DNA from: Actinomadura sp. NAK00032
GTDB lineage: Bacteria > Actinomycetota > Actinomycetes > Streptosporangiales > Streptosporangiaceae
Reading direction: 5' to 3'
DNA: 64,000 nucleotides
Assembly (NCBI RefSeq): GCF_013364275.1
Contig: NZ_CP054932.1
Span: forward strand, 4,836,001 to 4,900,000
Positions 51,273-59,093 of this stretch are shown one piece after another; within the stretch, counting starts at the first letter, position 1, and every line of letters begins with the position of its first letter. The notes under the pieces are model-generated. The model was not told where the DNA came from, did no database searches, and saw only the letters and a list, made by a program, of their open reading frames with translations. A program made the position numbers and the translations under genes.

Positions 51273-51713
51273 TCAGGAGATGCCGCGGTCGCGCAGGATG
51301 CGCTCGATCTCGGCCATCTCCGGGTCGCCGCCGCCCCGCGCGGGCCCCTCCACCGCGCCCTTGGACTTGGCGCGCCCGGCGGCCTTGCGCCCGCCGTCCC
51401 CGGCGGCCCGGCCCGCGCCCGCGTCCGAGCCCGCGTCCTCGCCGCCCGCGCGGCGGCTCAGCATCGCCCCCGACGTCAGGTAGAGCAGGACGGCCAGGCC
51501 CGCCACCCCGACGCCCGCCCACTTCACCGGGCTGAACGCCAGGTCGACGAAGAACTCCGTCACCCCCGTCATCGCCGCCGCCAGCGGCACCAGGGACAGC
51601 GCCGCGCCGCGCAGGCCGGTGCCCGCGCCGCGGCGGCGGTAGGCGCCCCAGCTGATCACCAGACCGACCAGGGTCACCCCGAGGCTGATCGCGAAAATGG
51701 CTGCGTCGCTCAT
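51273..51713 (-). CDS. Conserved small membrane protein of unknown function
   Basis: The 146-residue protein has three hydrophobic segments: AIFAISLGVTLVGLVISWGA, GAALSLVPLAAAMTGVTEFF and KWAGVGVAGLAVLLYLTSGA. A basic and Gly-rich cytosolic tail ends with the conserved-looking DPEMAEIERILRDRGIS helix. I recognise it as an actinobacterial conserved hypothetical, sometimes labelled cellulose synthase without good reason. It is monocistronic with a strong terminator. Function is unknown. Confidence 0.7.
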   Translation of the reverse strand: MSDAAIFAISLGVTLVGLVISWGAYRRRGAGTGLRGAALSLVPLAAAMTGVTEFFVDLAFSPVKWAGVGVAGLAVLLYLTSGAMLSRRAGGEDAGSDAGAGRAAGDGGRKAAGRAKSKGAVEGPARGGGDPEMAEIERILRDRGIS

Positions 51714-51913
51714 GCCGGCCCCTCATTCCGAACGGTGGTCCTCCCTCCCATCGTCACACGCGGGACGGCGGAACCGCTCCTCCCGGCGGACGGTTCCCGG
51801 CCCGGCCGGCCTCCTCCTGCGGCGGGAGCGCGCTCCTGCGGACCGCTCCCCCGGAGCCAGTCCTCCGGTACCAGCCGGGCGGTATCAGCCTCGGCGCCGG
51901 CCGGGCGGCGCCG

Positions 51914-52033
51914 GCCGGGCGGTGTCAGCCGGGCGGTGTCAGCCGGGCGGTGTCAGCCGGGCGGTGTCAGCCGGGCGGTGTCAGCCGGGCGGTGTCAGCC
52001 GGGCGGTGTCAGCCGGGCGGTGTCAGCCGGGCG
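51914..52033. repeat. Tandem array: seven full copies of a 14-bp unit at the HAD gene 3' end
   Basis: The unit TCAGCCGGGCGGTG repeats exactly seven times from 51925 to 52022, with partial copies at both ends. The TCA of the next, partial copy is the TGA stop of the HAD gene on the minus strand. Further TGA triplets follow every 14 nt. The 309-bp gap (51714-52022) holds nothing else recognisable beyond degenerate copies near 51890. Confidence 0.95.
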
Positions 52034-52706
52034 AGGGCGCGCCGGCCGCCAGGGCGCGCAGCAGGTCCACGTCGACCTCGCGCAGCGAGGCGACCACGGT
52101 GCGGCCCGGCGCGGGCGGGATCGGCAGGACGCCCGGGACGGCGACCGTCGCGCAGCCCGCCGCCTCCCCCGCCGCGACCCCGTTCGGGGAGTCCTCCAGG
52201 ACGACGCAGCGGGCCGGGTCGGCGCCCAGCCGCGCGGCGGCCGTCAGGTACGGCTCGGGGTCGGGCTTGGTGCGGGAGACCTCGTCGCCGGCGACGCTCA
52301 GCGCGAAGTGCTCGCGGCCGATCGCGTCCAGCACCGGCTCGATCAGCCGGCGGTGGCTGGAGGACACCAGCGCCGCCGGGACGCCCGCCGCGCGGACCGC
52401 GGCGAGCAGCTCCTTGGCGCCGGGCATCATCGGGACGCAGGCGGTGAGGCGCTCGGTCATGCCGTCCAGCATCCGCCGGGCGATCTCCGCCGGGTCGGCG
52501 GAGGCGCCGGTCAGCTCCAGCATGTAGTCGACGGCGATCGCGATGGAGCCGCCGACGAGCCGCTCCTGGTGGGCGGGGGTCCACTCGCCGCCGAGCCAGG
52601 CCATGACCTCCGTCTCGACCTCCAGCCAGACGTGCTCGGAGTCGATGAGGAGGCCGTCCATGTCGAACATCACGGCCTGCAGGCCGCCGCGGGTACCGGC
52701 GCTCAT
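52023..52706 (-). CDS. HAD-superfamily hydrolase (beta-phosphoglucomutase-like phosphatase)
   Basis: The 227-residue protein has HAD motif I in AVMFDMDGLLIDSE (nucleophile Asp and acid/base Asp). Motif II is ALVSSSHRRLIEPVL, motif III Lys lies in EVSRTKPDPEPYLTAA, and motif IV is VVLEDSPNGVAAG. A helical cap of type C1 lies between I and II. It should hydrolyse or isomerise a small sugar phosphate or nucleotide; the substrate is not predictable. The ATG at 52706 begins just before the domain; an ATG at 52763 is possible. The stop codon belongs to the tandem array. Confidence 0.87.
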   Translation of the reverse strand: MSAGTRGGLQAVMFDMDGLLIDSEHVWLEVETEVMAWLGGEWTPAHQERLVGGSIAIAVDYMLELTGASADPAEIARRMLDGMTERLTACVPMMPGAKELLAAVRAAGVPAALVSSSHRRLIEPVLDAIGREHFALSVAGDEVSRTKPDPEPYLTAAARLGADPARCVVLEDSPNGVAAGEAAGCATVAVPGVLPIPPAPGRTVVASLREVDVDLLRALAAGAPSPG

Positions 52707-52831
52707 GCGCGCCGTCCCGGATGCGGGGGACGCGCTGTGGGGGTGCTCATGTATCCCCACCATAACCGCGTGATCGCGGGTGCCCGCCGGCCCCCTCACC
52801 GGCCGCTTTTGGACGAGGTGTGCAAAGAGAC

Positions 52832-52849
52832 GGTGACGGATGGGTCACC
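52832..52849 (+). promoter_or_regulatory. Inverted repeat GGTGAC-N6-GTCACC before the stress-protein gene
   Basis: A 6-bp inverted repeat lies 47 nt before the ATG of the universal stress protein, with GATACC (52855-52860) as a possible -10 just downstream. It may be an operator over the promoter. Confidence 0.35.
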
Positions 52850-52895
52850 GGCCCGATACCGTGCCTGCAGTGACTACCAACGGGTAAGGAACGGC

Positions 52896-53354
52896 ATGAG
52901 CGCGTACCGCATCATCCTCGTCGGCACCGACGGCTCGGACTCCTCGTTCCGCGCGGTGGACCGCGCCGCGCAGCTGGCCGCCGCCACCGGCGCCACCCTC
53001 CTGCTGGCCTCCGCCTACAGCCCCATGCCCGAGCGCGAGCGCGCCAGCGCCGCCGACCGGCTCGGGGACCTGGCGTACAAGGTGCAGGGCTCGACGCCCG
53101 CCGACGACGCGCTGCGGGCGGCGCGCGAGCGCGCGGTCGCGGCGGGCGCGCTCGACATCGACCAGGTGGCGGTGGAGGGCGACGCCGTCGACGTGATCTC
53201 CCGGGTCGCCAAGGAGCGCGGCGCCGAGCTGGTCGTGATCGGCAACCGGGGGCTGAACAGCCTGGCGGGCCGGATCCTCGGGTCGGTCCCGGCGAACCTG
53301 TCGCACCGGGCGCCCTGCGACGTGCTGATCGTGCACACCACCGACGGCAAGTGA
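52896..53354 (+). CDS. Universal stress protein (UspA family)
   Basis: The 152-residue single Usp domain begins YRIILVGTDGSDSSFRAVDR, the nucleotide-contacting first strand. It contains the ATP-binding signature G-x2-G-x9-GS in GNRGLNSLAGRILGSVPANL, so it is an ATP-binding type member. Such proteins support survival under starvation or hypoxia. AAGGA lies 6 nt before the ATG. The gene is monocistronic, between the divergent HAD gene and the PAC2 gene. Confidence 0.92.
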   Translation: MSAYRIILVGTDGSDSSFRAVDRAAQLAAATGATLLLASAYSPMPERERASAADRLGDLAYKVQGSTPADDALRAARERAVAAGALDIDQVAVEGDAVDVISRVAKERGAELVVIGNRGLNSLAGRILGSVPANLSHRAPCDVLIVHTTDGK

Positions 53355-53479
53355 CCCCCGCGCCGGCCCCCGTCCCGCACCCCGCCTCCGCCGCGTCCCG
53401 CCGCCGCCGCGTCCCGCCCCGGAGTTCCGCCGCGGGCGTACAGGGCGGGGGTCTGGCCCTTCGGGGGTGGGGTAGGTCA

Positions 53480-53501
53480 CTGTCAGGACGTAGGCTGACA
53501 G
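53480..53501 (+). promoter_or_regulatory. Inverted repeat CTGTCAG-N8-CTGACAG overlapping a -10-like element
   Basis: Seven-bp arms at 53480-53486 and 53495-53501 overlap TAGGCT (53491-53496), a possible -10 for the PAC2 gene with a leader of about 85 nt. The rest of the 233-bp gap is GC-rich and without features. Confidence 0.4.
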
Positions 53502-53587
53502 CCACCGATCATGAGCGGGGCCCCCGACCCCGGGAATGACGGCCCCCGTCGGTGACGCTGTACCTGGGCGTCGGAAGGAGGCAGCGC

Positions 53588-54442
53588 GTGGTCGAGCTCG
53601 AAAGCGTGCCGGAACTCGTCGATCCGGTGCTCGTGGCCGCCTTTGAGGGGTGGAACGACGCCGGGGAGGCCGCCAGCGGGGTGATCGCGCATCTGGAGTC
53701 GACCTGGGAAGCGGTGCCCATCGCCGAGCTCGATCCCGACGACTACTACGACTTCCAGGTCACCCGCCCGATCGTGGAGATGTCCGACGGGGAGACCCGC
53801 GGCATCACCTGGCCGACGACCCGGGTGTCGTGGGCGCGGCTGCCGAACGGCAAGGACGTCGTCCTGCTGCACGGGATCGAGCCGAACATGCGGTGGCGGT
53901 CGTTCTGCCGCGAGCTGGTCGGGCTGATGCTGGAGCTGGAGATCCGCAACGTCGTGCTGCTGGGCGCGCTGCTGGCCGACGCGCCGCACACCCGCCCGGT
54001 CCCGGTGACCGGGGCCGCGTCGGAGGCCGGGCTGGTCAGCACCCTGCACCTGGAGCCCGCCCGCTACGAGGGCCCGACCGGCATCCTCGGCGTGCTGCAG
54101 GACGCGTGCGCCAAGGCCGACCTCGACACCGTGTCGCTGTGGGCGGCGGTCCCGCACTACGTCGCGCAGCCGCCGTCGCCGAAGGCGACGCTCGCGCTGC
54201 TGCGCCGCGTCGAGGACCTCCTGGACGTCACCGTCCCGCTCGGCGAGCTGCCCGAGGAGGCGCGCGCATGGGAGCACGGCGTCAACGAGCTCGCCGAGGA
54301 GGACTCCGAGGTCGCCGAGTACGTCCGGACGCTGGAGGAGCAGAAGGACGCCACCGAGCTGCCGGAGGCGAGCGGCGACGCGATCGCCCGCGAGTTCGAG
54401 CGCTACCTGCGCCGCCGCGACCCCGGGCGCGGCCCCGGCTAG
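53588..54442 (+). CDS. PAC2 family protein (proteasome assembly chaperone 2-like)
   Basis: The 284-residue protein has the PAC2 signature VLVAAFEGWNDAGEAASGVI at the start. NVVLLGALLADAPHTRPVPV and GPTGILGVLQDACAKADLDT follow. A C-terminal helical region (about 215-284) is charged. Eukaryotic PAC2 helps assemble proteasome alpha rings; actinobacterial members are structurally related, but their function is not established to my knowledge. The position some 19 kb from mpa recalls Rv2125 in M. tuberculosis. GTG 53588 has GGAGG at good spacing. Confidence 0.85.
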   Translation: MVELESVPELVDPVLVAAFEGWNDAGEAASGVIAHLESTWEAVPIAELDPDDYYDFQVTRPIVEMSDGETRGITWPTTRVSWARLPNGKDVVLLHGIEPNMRWRSFCRELVGLMLELEIRNVVLLGALLADAPHTRPVPVTGAASEAGLVSTLHLEPARYEGPTGILGVLQDACAKADLDTVSLWAAVPHYVAQPPSPKATLALLRRVEDLLDVTVPLGELPEEARAWEHGVNELAEEDSEVAEYVRTLEEQKDATELPEASGDAIAREFERYLRRRDPGRGPG

Positions 54443-54452
54443 CGGCCGCCGG

Positions 54453-54536
54453 ATCGCGGGCGGCGGATCGCGGGCGGCGGATCGCGGGCGGCGGATCGCG
54501 GGCGGCGGATCGCGGGCGGCGGATCGCGGGCGGCGG
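54453..54536. repeat. Tandem array: six copies of a 14-bp unit after the PAC2 gene
   Basis: ATCGCGGGCGGCGG repeats six times without change, starting 10 nt beyond the TAG of the PAC2 gene. A possible -10 (TACACT) for the next gene lies just past the array. Unlike the other two arrays, its unit carries no stop codon in the coding direction. Confidence 0.95.
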
Positions 54537-54541
54537 CGGGT

Positions 54542-54547
54542 TACACT
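54542..54547 (+). promoter_or_regulatory. Candidate -10 element TACACT upstream of the SpoU-kinase genes
   Basis: TACACT lies immediately after the 14-bp tandem array. A start about 54554 would place the short leader ORF at 54603 within the 5' untranslated region. The -35 would fall inside the last repeat copies and matches poorly. Confidence 0.3.
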
Positions 54548-54602
54548 CGGTGGCGTCCCCGCCGTCGGCGATGGCCCGCGCACGCCGCCAAGTGCGCCGA
54601 TC

Positions 54603-54650
54603 ATGATCTTCTGCTTCTTCCGGGAGGGCGGCGGCGCCCCGCGCCGGTGA
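54603..54650 (+). CDS. Possible leader peptide overlapping the SpoU gene start
   Basis: An ATG at 54603 opens a 15-codon frame encoding MIFCFFREGGGAPRR. Its TGA overlaps the GTG of the SpoU gene (GTGA). The layout would allow translational coupling, which could compensate for the weak ribosome site of that GTG. No homologue is known to me and the ORF could be chance. Confidence 0.25.
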   Translation: MIFCFFREGGGAPRR

Positions 54651-55180
54651 GCCGCCGGACCGCCGGCCCGGCGATCCGGGTCCGCGCCCCGCGCGAGCTG
54701 CGCCGGCAGCGCCGCCGCCACGCCCACTCCTGCTGGGACCACCTCCTCGCCGCGCCGCTGTGGCCGCTGCACGGCGCCAACCTCGGGACGCTGCTGCGCA
54801 CCTGCGACGCGGTCGGCGCGTGCCTGGCCGTCCCCCGGTTCTCCTGGGTGCCGGAGGCCCTCGAACGCGGCAACACGCTGCGCCGGCCCGCCTGCGTCCA
54901 CTGGGTGAACGACCCGCTGCGCTGGCTGGAGCGCCAGCGCGGGGCCGGTTCCCGCGTCGTCGGCGTCGAGCTGGCGGACGAGGCGGTCCGGCTCGCCGAC
55001 CTGCCCGCCGCCCGCGTCCGGACGGTCGCCGTGCTGGGCCACGAGCAGACCGGCATCCCCGCGGAGGCCGTCGACCTGCTCGACCTCGCCGTGGAGATCC
55101 CTATGGTGGGACATGGCAGCAGCTTGAACGTGGCCGTCGCCGGCTCGCTCGTCCTCTATAAGCTGGCGGGCCTGCTGTGA
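54647..55180 (+). CDS. SpoU/TrmH-family RNA 2'-O-methyltransferase
   Basis: The 177-residue SPOUT enzyme has motif 1 in LHGANLGTLLRTCDAVGACL, motif 2 in VAVLGHEQTGIPAEAVDLLD and motif 3 in IPMVGHGSSLNVAVAGSLVL. These form the SAM-binding trefoil knot. It methylates a ribose in tRNA or rRNA; the target is not predictable. The N-terminus is Arg-rich and may bind RNA. It lies 9 nt before the kinase gene. The GTG overlaps a possible leader peptide. Confidence 0.87.
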   Translation: MSRRTAGPAIRVRAPRELRRQRRRHAHSCWDHLLAAPLWPLHGANLGTLLRTCDAVGACLAVPRFSWVPEALERGNTLRRPACVHWVNDPLRWLERQRGAGSRVVGVELADEAVRLADLPAARVRTVAVLGHEQTGIPAEAVDLLDLAVEIPMVGHGSSLNVAVAGSLVLYKLAGLL

Positions 55181-55189
55181 CGGGCTGCC

Positions 55190-56785
55190 ATGACCGACCG
55201 GACCGGAGGGAGCGCAGGTTTGCCGGAGGCCCAGCCGCTGCGGCCGCACGACCCGGCCCGCCTCGGCCGCTACGAGCTCCTCGGGCGGCTCGGGTCCGGC
55301 GCCCAGGGCACGGTGTACCTCGGGGAGGGCGCCGGCGGGGAGCGGGTGGCGGTCAAGCTCCTGCAGGTCCAGTTCGACGACGACGCCACCGCGCGGGCCC
55401 GGTTCGTCCGCGAGGCGGAGGTCGCCAAGCAGGTCGCCCGGTTCTGCACCGCCCAGCTCCTGGATGCCGAGGTCGCCGGGGACACCCCGTACCTGGTCAG
55501 CGAGTACGTCCCCGGTGAGGCGCTGAACCGCGCCGTCGCGCGGGACGGGCCCCTGTCCGGCGGGGCGCTGGACCGGCTCGCCGTCAGCACCGCCAGCGCG
55601 CTGACGGCCATCCACCGCGCGGGCGTCGTGCACCGCGACCTCAAGCCGCACAACGTGCTGCTCGGCCCGGACGGCCCCCGCGTGATCGACTTCGGGCTGT
55701 CGCGGGTGCTGGACGCGGCCAGCGCGGTGAGCAGCCGCGCCGTCGGCACCCCCGCCTACATGGCGCCCGAGCAGGTGTCGGGCGGGAGCGTCGGCGCCGC
55801 CGCGGACGTGTTCGGCTGGGGCGCGACGATGACGTTCGCCGCGACCGGGCGGCCCCCGTTCGGGGCCGACTCCATCCCCGCCGTCATGTACCGGGTCCTG
55901 CACCACGAGCCCGACCTCGGCGGCCTGGACGGGGAGCTCGGCGCGCTGGTCGCGGCGGCGCTGGCGAAGGACCCGGCGCGGCGGCCGACGGCGGCGCAGC
56001 TGCTGCTGCGGCTCGTCGGCCACGACGACGCCTTCGACGTCGCCGCCGCCACCGCCGGCGGGAGCACGTCCGGCACCGGGGACAGCGTGGCGGCCGACGC
56101 CCTGCCCGCCGTGCCCGCCATGCCCGCCGTGCCCGCGGCGGGGGGCTCGGGCGGCGGCGACACGCTGCCGCCGGCGTCCACCGAACCCGACGGCGGCGGT
56201 CCCGGCGGGCGGCGCGGGCGGCGCACACGGAGGCGGCGGCTGGGCTACGGGGCGGTGGCGGGCGCGGCGGCCGCGGTCGTCGCGGCCGCCGCCGGAGCCG
56301 GCGGGTACGCGCTGCTGGACCGGCCGGGCGGCGGCGGGCCCGCTGCCGGCACCCCCGGCCAGGGCCCGGTGACCGCGACCGCGCCGACGGCGAGCCGGTC
56401 CTCGTCCGGCCCGCCGGAGACCGAGCCGACCCGGCCGCGGCCCGGCACATCGGCGCCCGGCGCGACGCCGACCCGGCCGGGCCCCGGGCAGGGCACGCGG
56501 CCGGGGCAGGGCGGGGGCGGCGGCACGCCGCCCACCGGCGACCCGCCGCCCGCGCCCGCGGTGCTCGGGTCCCCCTCCCCCGCCCGGTACTGCGGCGCCC
56601 GCGAGCGCGACGCCGAGTTCCGGGTCCGCGACTGGTACTGCGTCCCGCGCGGCGGCGACATCGGCGTCGACACCAAGATCTCGATGACGGCGGTGTGCGC
56701 GTCGCAGTACCGGCCGGAGGCCGAGGCGCGCCTGCGCGGCGACGCCTCGGACCCCGGCGACTGGGAGTGCTACGTGCTGCGGTGA
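55190..56785 (+). CDS. Membrane Ser/Thr protein kinase (PASTA-less) with Cys-containing extracellular domain
   Basis: The 531-residue kinase has a Hanks-type domain (about 26-285): Gly loop GSGAQG, Lys56, catalytic HRDLKPHN with Asp150, DFG 167-169 and APE 192-194. A Pro/Ala linker follows, then one membrane helix (about 350-375) after an Arg-rich stretch. The extracellular part has a Pro/Thr-rich stalk and a 65-residue C-terminal domain with four cysteines (468, 484, 503, 527). That domain presumably senses a ligand; I know no name for it. The gene follows the SpoU gene by 9 nt and converges with mshC. Confidence 0.9.
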   Translation: MTDRTGGSAGLPEAQPLRPHDPARLGRYELLGRLGSGAQGTVYLGEGAGGERVAVKLLQVQFDDDATARARFVREAEVAKQVARFCTAQLLDAEVAGDTPYLVSEYVPGEALNRAVARDGPLSGGALDRLAVSTASALTAIHRAGVVHRDLKPHNVLLGPDGPRVIDFGLSRVLDAASAVSSRAVGTPAYMAPEQVSGGSVGAAADVFGWGATMTFAATGRPPFGADSIPAVMYRVLHHEPDLGGLDGELGALVAAALAKDPARRPTAAQLLLRLVGHDDAFDVAAATAGGSTSGTGDSVAADALPAVPAMPAVPAAGGSGGGDTLPPASTEPDGGGPGGRRGRRTRRRRLGYGAVAGAAAAVVAAAAGAGGYALLDRPGGGGPAAGTPGQGPVTATAPTASRSSSGPPETEPTRPRPGTSAPGATPTRPGPGQGTRPGQGGGGGTPPTGDPPPAPAVLGSPSPARYCGARERDAEFRVRDWYCVPRGGDIGVDTKISMTAVCASQYRPEAEARLRGDASDPGDWECYVLR

Positions 56786-56809
56786 GCCGCCCCGGGCGTC
56801 ACGGGGACG

Positions 56810-58039
56810 TCACAGCGCGACGCCGAGCAGGGCGTCGGTGATCGCCCCGGCCTGGGCCGGGGCCCGCTCGTCGGTGCCGGCGGCGGCGGCCCAGGCGTCG
56901 ACGGCGGCCAGCGCGGCGGGCGCGTCCAGGTCGTCGGCGAGGTGGCCGCGCACGGCGGCGGCCAGCGGCGCGGCGGGCGCGCCGGACGGGCGGGCGGCGG
57001 CCGCGCGCCACCGGGCGAGGCGGGCGGCGGCCTCCTCCAGCGCGCCGGCGGTCCACTCCCAGTCGGCGCGGTAGTGGCGGGCCAGCAGCGCCAGCCGGAT
57101 CGCCATCGGGTCGGCGCCCGACTCCCGCAGCTTCGACACGAACACCAGGTTGCCGCGCGACTTCGACATCTTCTCGCCGTCCAGGCCGACCATCCCGGCG
57201 TGCACGTAGGCGCGGGCGTGGGGGCGCTCGCCGGTGGCGACCTGGGCGTGCGAGGCGCTCATCTCGTGGTGCGGGAACGCCAGGTCCGAGCCGCCGCCCT
57301 CGACGTCGAACGCCATGCCGAGGTACTCCACGGAGATCGCCGAGCACTCCACGTGCCAGCCGGGGCGGCCCTCGCCGAACGGCGACTCCCAGCCGGGCTC
57401 GCCGGGGCGGCGCGCCATCCACAGCAGCGCGTCGAGGGGGTCGCGCTTGCCGGGGCGGTCCGGGTCGCCGCCGCGCTCGGCGAACAGCGGCGCCATGGCG
57501 GCGCGGTCCAGCCGGCTGACCGCGCCGAAGGACGGGTCGGCGGCGACCGGGAAGTAGACGTCGCCGTCGACCTCGTAGGCGGCGTCGCGGCCGCGCAGCT
57601 TCTCGATCATCTCCACCACGAGGGGGATCGCCTCGACCGCGCCGATGTACTGGTCGGGCGGCAGGATCCGCAGCGCGGCCATGTCCTCGCGGAACAGCTC
57701 GATCTCCCGGTCGGCGAGGGCGCGCCAGTCCTCGCCGGTCTGCTGGGCACGTTCCAGAAGCGGGTCGTCGACGTCGGTGGCGTTCTGCACGTAGTGGACG
57801 CGGTGGCCGAGGTCGCGCCAGACCCGGTTGGCGAGGTCGAAGGCCAGGTAGGTGTTGGCGTGGCCGAGGTGCGTGGCGTCGTAGGGGGTGATGCCGCACA
57901 CGTACATCCGGGCGGTGCCGCCGGGGGCGGTGGGCCGCGCCGCGCCGGTGCCGGTGTCGTGGAGACTCAGCGGACGGTCGGCGGCGGGCAGGCCCGCGGC
58001 GGGCAGGCTGGGGACTTCGGAGGCGGGCCACGATCGCAT
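56810..58039 (-). CDS. mshC: Cysteine--1D-myo-inosityl 2-amino-2-deoxy-alpha-D-glucopyranoside ligase MshC
   Basis: The 409-residue enzyme is related to cysteinyl-tRNA synthetase, with CGITPYDATHLGHANTYLAF (HIGH-like) and GEKMSKSRGN. A zinc site is formed by the first Cys, GWHVECSA and HHEMSASHAQ. It lacks the anticodon-binding domain of CysS. It joins Cys to GlcN-inositol in mycothiol synthesis, a pathway specific to actinobacteria. In M. tuberculosis it also lies near a PAC2 gene. The ATG has TAAGCT 6 nt upstream and no ribosome site, so a leaderless start is likely. Confidence 0.96.
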   Translation of the reverse strand: MRSWPASEVPSLPAAGLPAADRPLSLHDTGTGAARPTAPGGTARMYVCGITPYDATHLGHANTYLAFDLANRVWRDLGHRVHYVQNATDVDDPLLERAQQTGEDWRALADREIELFREDMAALRILPPDQYIGAVEAIPLVVEMIEKLRGRDAAYEVDGDVYFPVAADPSFGAVSRLDRAAMAPLFAERGGDPDRPGKRDPLDALLWMARRPGEPGWESPFGEGRPGWHVECSAISVEYLGMAFDVEGGGSDLAFPHHEMSASHAQVATGERPHARAYVHAGMVGLDGEKMSKSRGNLVFVSKLRESGADPMAIRLALLARHYRADWEWTAGALEEAAARLARWRAAAARPSGAPAAPLAAAVRGHLADDLDAPAALAAVDAWAAAAGTDERAPAQAGAITDALLGVAL

Positions 58040-58045
58040 ACCGAA

Positions 58046-58051
58046 AGCTTA
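58046..58051 (-). promoter_or_regulatory. Candidate leaderless -10 element of mshC (TAAGCT)
   Basis: TAAGCT ends six nt before the ATG at 58039. Confidence 0.5.
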
Positions 58052-58141
58052 TCCATGCGCAGCTCGCACGCTTACTCCGAGATCATGTGATGTGTCCCCC
58101 GGTGCCCGGCCCGGTGTCCGGCGCCCCGGCGGCCCGGCCCG

Positions 58142-59086
58142 TCAGGCGAGGCGGACGCGCGGGTCCAGGACGGCGTAGCCGACGTCCACCACGAGGTTCG
58201 CGACGGTCACCGCGAACGTCACCAGCAGCGTCACCCCGATGATCACCGGGGTGTCGCCGGCCGCGATGGACTGGTAGACCAACTGCCCCACGCCCTGCAG
58301 CCCGAACACCTTCTCGGTGACGATCGTGGAGCCGATCAGGGCGCCGAGGTCGATGCCGAGCTGGGTGGCGACCGGGGTCAGCGCCGCGCGCAGCGCGTGC
58401 CGCCGGAGGACGCGGCCCTCCGGCAGGCCCTTGGCGCGGGCCGTGCGGACGTAGTCCTCGCCGAGCACGTCCAGCATCGCGCCGCGGGTGAGGCGGGTGT
58501 AGGCGGCCATCATCAGGAACGCCAGCGCGAACCACGGCAGGACCATCCGGCGCAGGAAGTGCTCCTGCAGCGGCGGGCCGGCCTCGAAGACGTGGACGCC
58601 GCCCGCGCCGAGCCCCGCCGTGAACAGGTACAGCAGCGCCAGCGCCATCACGAACGGCGGGGTGGACAGGCCCGCCGCGACGAACACGGTGACGGCCCGG
58701 TCCCACGGGCCGCGGGCCCGCGCGGCGCCGGACACGCCGGTGGCGACGCCGCCGGCGAACCACAGCACCGCCGCGCCCGCCACCAGGCACAGCGTCGTCG
58801 GGAGCCGCTCGCCGATCAGCGCCGTGACCGGCGTCCCGTTGACGTAGGAGTCGCCGAGGTCGCCGCGCGGCAGCCGCGCGAGGAACTCCCAGTACTGGAC
58901 GAGCAGGGGCCGGTCCAGGCCGAGGTTGGCGCGGATCTGCGCGAGCGTCGCGGCGGTCGCGCGGGGCCCGCCGATGACGCGGTCCACCGGGACGGGCGAG
59001 ACGTGCAGCATCACGAACGTCAGCGTGGCCACCAGCCACAGCACGACGGCCGCGTACAGCAGGCGGCGGAGGACGAAGCGGGGCAC
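58142..59086 (-). CDS. Oligopeptide-type ABC transporter permease (DppB-like), second system
   Basis: The 314-residue permease begins MPRFVLRRLLYAAVVLWLVA, with HVSPVPVDRVIGGPRATAAT as the first extracytoplasmic part. The coupling loop is EDYVRTARAKGLPEGRVLRRH. It ends VGYAVLDPRVRLA, typical for DppB. It starts 7 nt after the DppC-like gene. No ATPase gene follows; the next gene is mshC. It may use the ATPases of the complete system 12 kb away. Confidence 0.9.
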   Translation of the reverse strand: MPRFVLRRLLYAAVVLWLVATLTFVMLHVSPVPVDRVIGGPRATAATLAQIRANLGLDRPLLVQYWEFLARLPRGDLGDSYVNGTPVTALIGERLPTTLCLVAGAAVLWFAGGVATGVSGAARARGPWDRAVTVFVAAGLSTPPFVMALALLYLFTAGLGAGGVHVFEAGPPLQEHFLRRMVLPWFALAFLMMAAYTRLTRGAMLDVLGEDYVRTARAKGLPEGRVLRRHALRAALTPVATQLGIDLGALIGSTIVTEKVFGLQGVGQLVYQSIAAGDTPVIIGVTLLVTFAVTVANLVVDVGYAVLDPRVRLA

Positions 59087-59093
59087 GGTCGGG

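Noticed and set aside
56810..58039. Cysteinyl-tRNA synthetase (cysS)
   Set aside because: The protein has the HIGH/KMSKS core but is only 409 residues, lacks the anticodon-binding domain and has the MshC-type CGITPYDATHLGHA motif.
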